Shown: one piece after another, positions 60,916 through 64,000 of the stretch | Layout of the letters: each line of letters opens with the position of its first letter | Numbering within the stretch: position 1 is the stretch's first letter | DNA from: Algibacter pacificus | GTDB taxonomy: Bacteria > Bacteroidota > Bacteroidia > Flavobacteriales > Flavobacteriaceae | Assembly: GCF_008033385.1 (NCBI RefSeq) | Contig: NZ_VOGY01000001.1 | Span: 558,001 to 622,000 of the forward strand | DNA length: 64,000 nucleotides | Direction of reading: 5' to 3' | The notes under the pieces: model-generated | The model's database searches: none | Seen by the model: the letters and a program-made list of their open reading frames with translations, nothing else | What the model was told of the DNA's origin: nothing | Position numbers and translations under genes: made by a program

Positions 60916-62508
60916 ATGAAAACAAAATATATATACATATATCTCTTTATAATTTTTACAACGTTTAGTTGTGAAAGTTTTCTTGAAGAAGAACCACGTT
61001 CGCTAATTGCCCCAGAAACCTTTTTTGCATCTGAAAATGATGCTCGTCAAGCTATTAATGGTGTTTATGCTATTTTAAAAAACAATTCCATTTATGGGCA
61101 AGTTGGTCTAGATGTTTTTTATGATAATGGAGCAGATATTATAGAACCTAACCGTTCTGCTAATATTTATGAACCCATAGGTAATTATTCCGTAAATGAA
61201 GCTATAGCTGATGTTTCTATTCAAAAAATGAGTGTTTCAGATACGTGGAAGGATTTATATCGCGTTATAAACAACACAAATATTATAATTTCTAGAGTAA
61301 CAGATAATGATGCTCTAACTGCTGATGCGCAAACAGAAATTATTGCAGAAAGTCGCTTTTTAAGAGCGCTAAGCTATTGGCATATTACCAACCTTTGGGG
61401 CGATGCGCCATACTATACAGAAGCTCTAGGAATAGATGAGGTTAAAGTATTGGGTAGAACAGATGAGGCTACAATTATAAGCGGTATTTTGGAGGATTTA
61501 CAATTTGCCCAAGCCAATTTAGACGATGCTTATATTGGCGATGATAGCGGTAGAGCCTCAAAATGGGCTGCAGCCATTATTGAAGCCAAAATATATATGC
61601 AACAAAAACAATGGCAACAAGGACTTGATAAGTGTTTAGAAATTATAAACCAATCACCACATAGTCTTTTGTCTAATTATGCAGATGTTTTTGATCCAGA
61701 TAATGAGTATAACTCCGAAATTATATGGTCTTTAGATTTTGCAAAAGACATTAGAGGGCAGTTTGAAGAAGGTACGGTAAGGCCGGATGGTAGTTTTCCA
61801 AGTGTTTTTGGAAATGGTAACTGGAGACCAAGTATGTTTGCCCCACGTTTAAGAGATGAACCCAAAAACTCAGTAGAACGAAGTGCTTTAGCTAATGCGC
61901 TTGAGGCTCGTGGTGAAGCCTTCAACGGTACGGGGTTACAGGTTGCTTCTAAAGACTTTGCTGAAAAATTTCCAGCTAACGACTTAAGACGAGGCATGAA
62001 TATTGTAGACAACTATTTAGGCTTTGAATTGAACTATCCTTACATGGCAAAATTTTGGAATTTAAGTACAACCGATTCTCCTCGTTTTAATCATAAGGAC
62101 AACAGGTTGGTGTTTCGTTTAGCAGATGTGCATCTTATGGCAGCAGAATGTGAAAACGAACGTCCTGGAGGTGATCCAACGGTAGCTTATGGCTATATAA
62201 AAGAAATTAGAGAGCGTGCATATGAAACAGTAGCCGAAGCCGAAGCAATAAAAGGCTTAAGTCAACAAGAATTTAGAGAAGCAATCTATGACGAGCGTAA
62301 ATGGGAATTGGCTGGAGAGTGTATGAGACGTTATGATTTAATCCGTTGGGGTATATTATTAGATGTGGTTAAAGATGTGGAGTATAGATTCTGGAATCCT
62401 GCTAGTAATATTAGATCTTGGCACGTTAAACTACCTATACCACTACAGGAATTACAAACTAATCCTAGTTTATTGGAGTCAGATCCTACAAATAATGGAT
62501 ATAGATAA
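60916..62508 (+). CDS. susD: SusD-like glycan-binding lipoprotein
   Basis: A 530-residue SusD/RagB outer-membrane lipoprotein (lipobox FTTFSC, then ESFLEEEP). Family motifs: ARQAINGVYAIL, AESRFLRALSYWHITNLWGDAPY, RASKWAAAIIEAKIYMQQKQW, VFRLADVHLMAAEC, YDERKWELAGECMRRYDLIRWG and the closing KLPIPLQELQTNPSL. It starts 12 bp after its SusC partner and works with it in capturing and importing oligosaccharide. A terminator follows at 62541. Confidence 0.96.
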   Translation: MKTKYIYIYLFIIFTTFSCESFLEEEPRSLIAPETFFASENDARQAINGVYAILKNNSIYGQVGLDVFYDNGADIIEPNRSANIYEPIGNYSVNEAIADVSIQKMSVSDTWKDLYRVINNTNIIISRVTDNDALTADAQTEIIAESRFLRALSYWHITNLWGDAPYYTEALGIDEVKVLGRTDEATIISGILEDLQFAQANLDDAYIGDDSGRASKWAAAIIEAKIYMQQKQWQQGLDKCLEIINQSPHSLLSNYADVFDPDNEYNSEIIWSLDFAKDIRGQFEEGTVRPDGSFPSVFGNGNWRPSMFAPRLRDEPKNSVERSALANALEARGEAFNGTGLQVASKDFAEKFPANDLRRGMNIVDNYLGFELNYPYMAKFWNLSTTDSPRFNHKDNRLVFRLADVHLMAAECENERPGGDPTVAYGYIKEIRERAYETVAEAEAIKGLSQQEFREAIYDERKWELAGECMRRYDLIRWGILLDVVKDVEYRFWNPASNIRSWHVKLPIPLQELQTNPSLLESDPTNNGYR

Positions 62509-62540
62509 TACTTTTTTAAAGTTAGTTTAGTTTTATTTAT

Positions 62541-62575
62541 AAAGGCTGGGATTTAATTTTTCCCAGCCTTTTTTT
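62541..62575 (+). terminator. Intrinsic terminator after the second SusD gene
   Basis: AAAGGCTGGGA and TCCCAGCCTTT form an 11-bp stem around a loop of about 9 bases, followed by a T-run. Confidence 0.88.
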
Positions 62576-62614
62576 ATGGTTAATTTAAGTAAATGGATTA
62601 AATAATTTGATATG

Positions 62615-62659
62615 CAGTATAGTACAGGATACAAAACATAGTTCTTGAAATTAACTTTG
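62615..62659 (+). promoter_or_regulatory. Locus operator copy 7 and exact -7 box (for GH3)
   Basis: CAGTATA (62615-62621) and CAGGATA (62625-62631), 10-bp period. TAACTTTG (62652-62659) is an exact TAnnTTTG, 21 bp past the repeat end and 42 bp before the ATG at 62701. Confidence 0.75.
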
Positions 62660-62700
62660 AAATAATAAAAGAAATATTTAATTAAATTAAAAAATAGTCA

Positions 62701-64000
62701 ATGAGAAATCTATTATTTGTCACTTATATTATATTTACTTGTTTTTCTTGTAAATCTAAAGCAGAACATATAACAGAAAATCAAGATGATATAGAAATTG
62801 CTAAAAACGTAGAACAGCTAATTAGTAAAATGACTCTTGATGAAAAGATAGCAGAAATGACTCAAGATGCCCCTGCCAATGAAAGGTTAGGTATTCCTGT
62901 TATGAAATACGGAGAAGCCTTGCATGGATTGTGGCTTGTTCTCGATTATTATGGCAGTACAACGGTTTATCCGCAAGCGGTAGCTTGTGCCTCAACTTGG
63001 GAGCCTGAACTTATAAAAAAAATGGCCTCTCAAACAGCAAGAGAGGCACGTGCGTTAGGGGTTACACACTGTTATTCTCCAAATTTAGATGTTTACGCTG
63101 GAGATGCACGTTATGGTCGTGTTGAAGAATCGTATGGCGAAGATCCTTATTTGGTTTCAAAAATGGGAGTTGCTTTTATTCAAGGCTTACAAGGCATGGG
63201 GGATGAGCAATTCGATGAAAATCATGTTATAGCAACCGCTAAGCATTTTGTTGGATATCCTGAAAATCGTCGTGGTATCAATGGTGGATTTAGCGACATG
63301 TCCGAACGTCGTTTGCGAGAGGTTTACCTGCCATCGTTTGAGGCGGCAGTAAAAGAAGGTCAGGTAGGCTCTGTTATGCCAGGACACCAAGATTTTAACG
63401 GAGTACCTTGTCATATGAATACGTGGTTGTTGCAAGATATCTTGCGAGATGAACTAGGTTTTGATGGTTTTATTGTTTCTGATAATAACGATGTAGGACG
63501 ATTAGAGACCATGCATTATATTGCAGAGAATCGCACAGAATCTGCTATTTTGGGGTTAAAAGCCGGTGTTGATATGGACTTGGTAATTGGTAAAAATGTG
63601 GATTTGGCAACATATCATACAAATATTTTGAAAGATACGGTAACGAAGAATCCTGCATTGATGAAGTATATAGACAAAGCAACATCACGTATTTTAACCG
63701 CAAAATATAAATTAGGTCTATTTGATAAAGAACCAAAAGAAATAGATACAGAAACTGTAGAAGCTGGTACAGATGAACATCGTGAGTTTGCATTGGAAAT
63801 GGCGGAAAAATCTATTATCATGCTTAAAAATGATAATAACCTCTTACCTCTAGATTTATCAAAAATTAAATCCTTAGCTGTTATTGGTCCTAACGCCCAC
63901 GAAGAACGGCCTAAAAAGAAAACCTATAAGCTATTGGGTGGATATTCAGGATTGCCCCCATACTATGTTTCAGTTTTAGATGGTTTAAAGAAAAAAGTGG
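62701..64000 (+). CDS. GH3 beta-glycosidase lipoprotein, N-terminal part (3' end outside window)
   Basis: Open from ATG 62701 to the window edge, 433 codons. The lipobox TCFSC predicts membrane anchoring. The GH3 (alpha/beta) barrel is clear: VEQLISKMTLDEKIAEM, ERLGIPVMKYGEALHG, YSPNLDVYAGDARYGRVEESYGEDPY (the GRVEESYGEDP motif), AKHFVGYPEN, SVMPGHQDFNGVPCHMN and GFDGFIVSDNNDVGRL, with D261 as the predicted nucleophile. The second domain begins near AEKSIIMLKNDNNLLPL. GH3 enzymes in ulvan loci have been described as xylosidases or similar; substrate here is open. An operator copy and exact -7 box lie directly upstream. Confidence 0.92.
   Translation, partial: MRNLLFVTYIIFTCFSCKSKAEHITENQDDIEIAKNVEQLISKMTLDEKIAEMTQDAPANERLGIPVMKYGEALHGLWLVLDYYGSTTVYPQAVACASTWEPELIKKMASQTAREARALGVTHCYSPNLDVYAGDARYGRVEESYGEDPYLVSKMGVAFIQGLQGMGDEQFDENHVIATAKHFVGYPENRRGINGGFSDMSERRLREVYLPSFEAAVKEGQVGSVMPGHQDFNGVPCHMNTWLLQDILRDELGFDGFIVSDNNDVGRLETMHYIAENRTESAILGLKAGVDMDLVIGKNVDLATYHTNILKDTVTKNPALMKYIDKATSRILTAKYKLGLFDKEPKEIDTETVEAGTDEHREFALEMAEKSIIMLKNDNNLLPLDLSKIKSLAVIGPNAHEERPKKKTYKLLGGYSGLPPYYVSVLDGLKKKV

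Overview
The window looks like marine Bacteroidota, most likely a flavobacterium. It is AT-rich, carries two SusC/SusD pairs, uses Bacteroidota-type lipoprotein signals and TAnnTTTG -7 boxes, has a type IX secretion C-terminal tail on one lyase, and shows a dispersed GC-rich repeat of a kind I associate with flavobacterial intergenic regions. Nearly every gene belongs to one very large polysaccharide utilization locus. A PL28-like lyase, a PL40-like lyase, GH78 and GH106 rhamnosidase-type enzymes, five S1 sulfatases, GH2, GH3, GH5, GH39 and GH43 enzymes and an L-rhamnose symporter together point to ulvan (sulfated rhamnose, glucuronic/iduronic acid, xylose) from green algae. The content resembles the published Formosa agariphila ulvan locus. 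Substrate assignment is by family, not by experiment.

Layout. (1) 1-8.7 kb, + strand: tail of a GH106-like enzyme, iduronate-2-sulfatase-like S1 sulfatase, GH2 with a malectin-like tail, a broken GH78, a full GH106, then gene remnants. This block is clearly richer in G+C than the rest. (2) 8.7-20.4 kb, +: GH78, two GH2 enzymes, a sulfatase and an exported enolase-superfamily protein. (3) 20.6-24.5 kb, +: PL40-like secreted lyase and an FN3 lipoprotein. (4) 24.8-30.3 kb, +: sugar isomerase-like enzyme, two sulfatases, RhaT, then a terminator. (5) 30.4-33.6 kb, -: lyase fragment, astacin-type metalloprotease lipoprotein, PL28-like lyase. (6) 33.9-41.1 kb, +: second GH78, GH43, sulfatase, DUF1080 protein. 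(7) 41.3-49.0 kb, -: SusD, SusC with STN domain, FecR-type anti-sigma factor, ECF sigma factor, peroxiredoxin-like protein. (8) 49.2-55.4 kb, +: GH39, GH5, GH2. (9) 55.5-57.6 kb, -: nucleoside-hydrolase-like protein and a carbohydrate-binding-type protein. (10) 57.9-64 kb, +: second SusC/SusD and the start of a GH3 gene that runs off the window.

Proposed working: lyases cut the polymer at or outside the cell surface, the SusCD pairs import oligosaccharides, periplasmic sulfatases and glycosidases strip sulfate, uronate, xylose and rhamnose, and RhaT plus an isomerase-like enzyme take rhamnose into central metabolism.

The most striking non-coding signal is a repeated operator-like element. 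It is a tandem direct repeat (consensus CATGATA/CAGGATA, period exactly 10 bp) found upstream of seven transcription units on both strands. In six of seven its proximal end lies exactly 21 bp before a -7-like box (TAnnTTTG or one mismatch). It defines a probable regulon inside the locus. The first SusCD pair lacks it and instead has its own ECF sigma/anti-sigma pair. No matching regulator gene is in the window.
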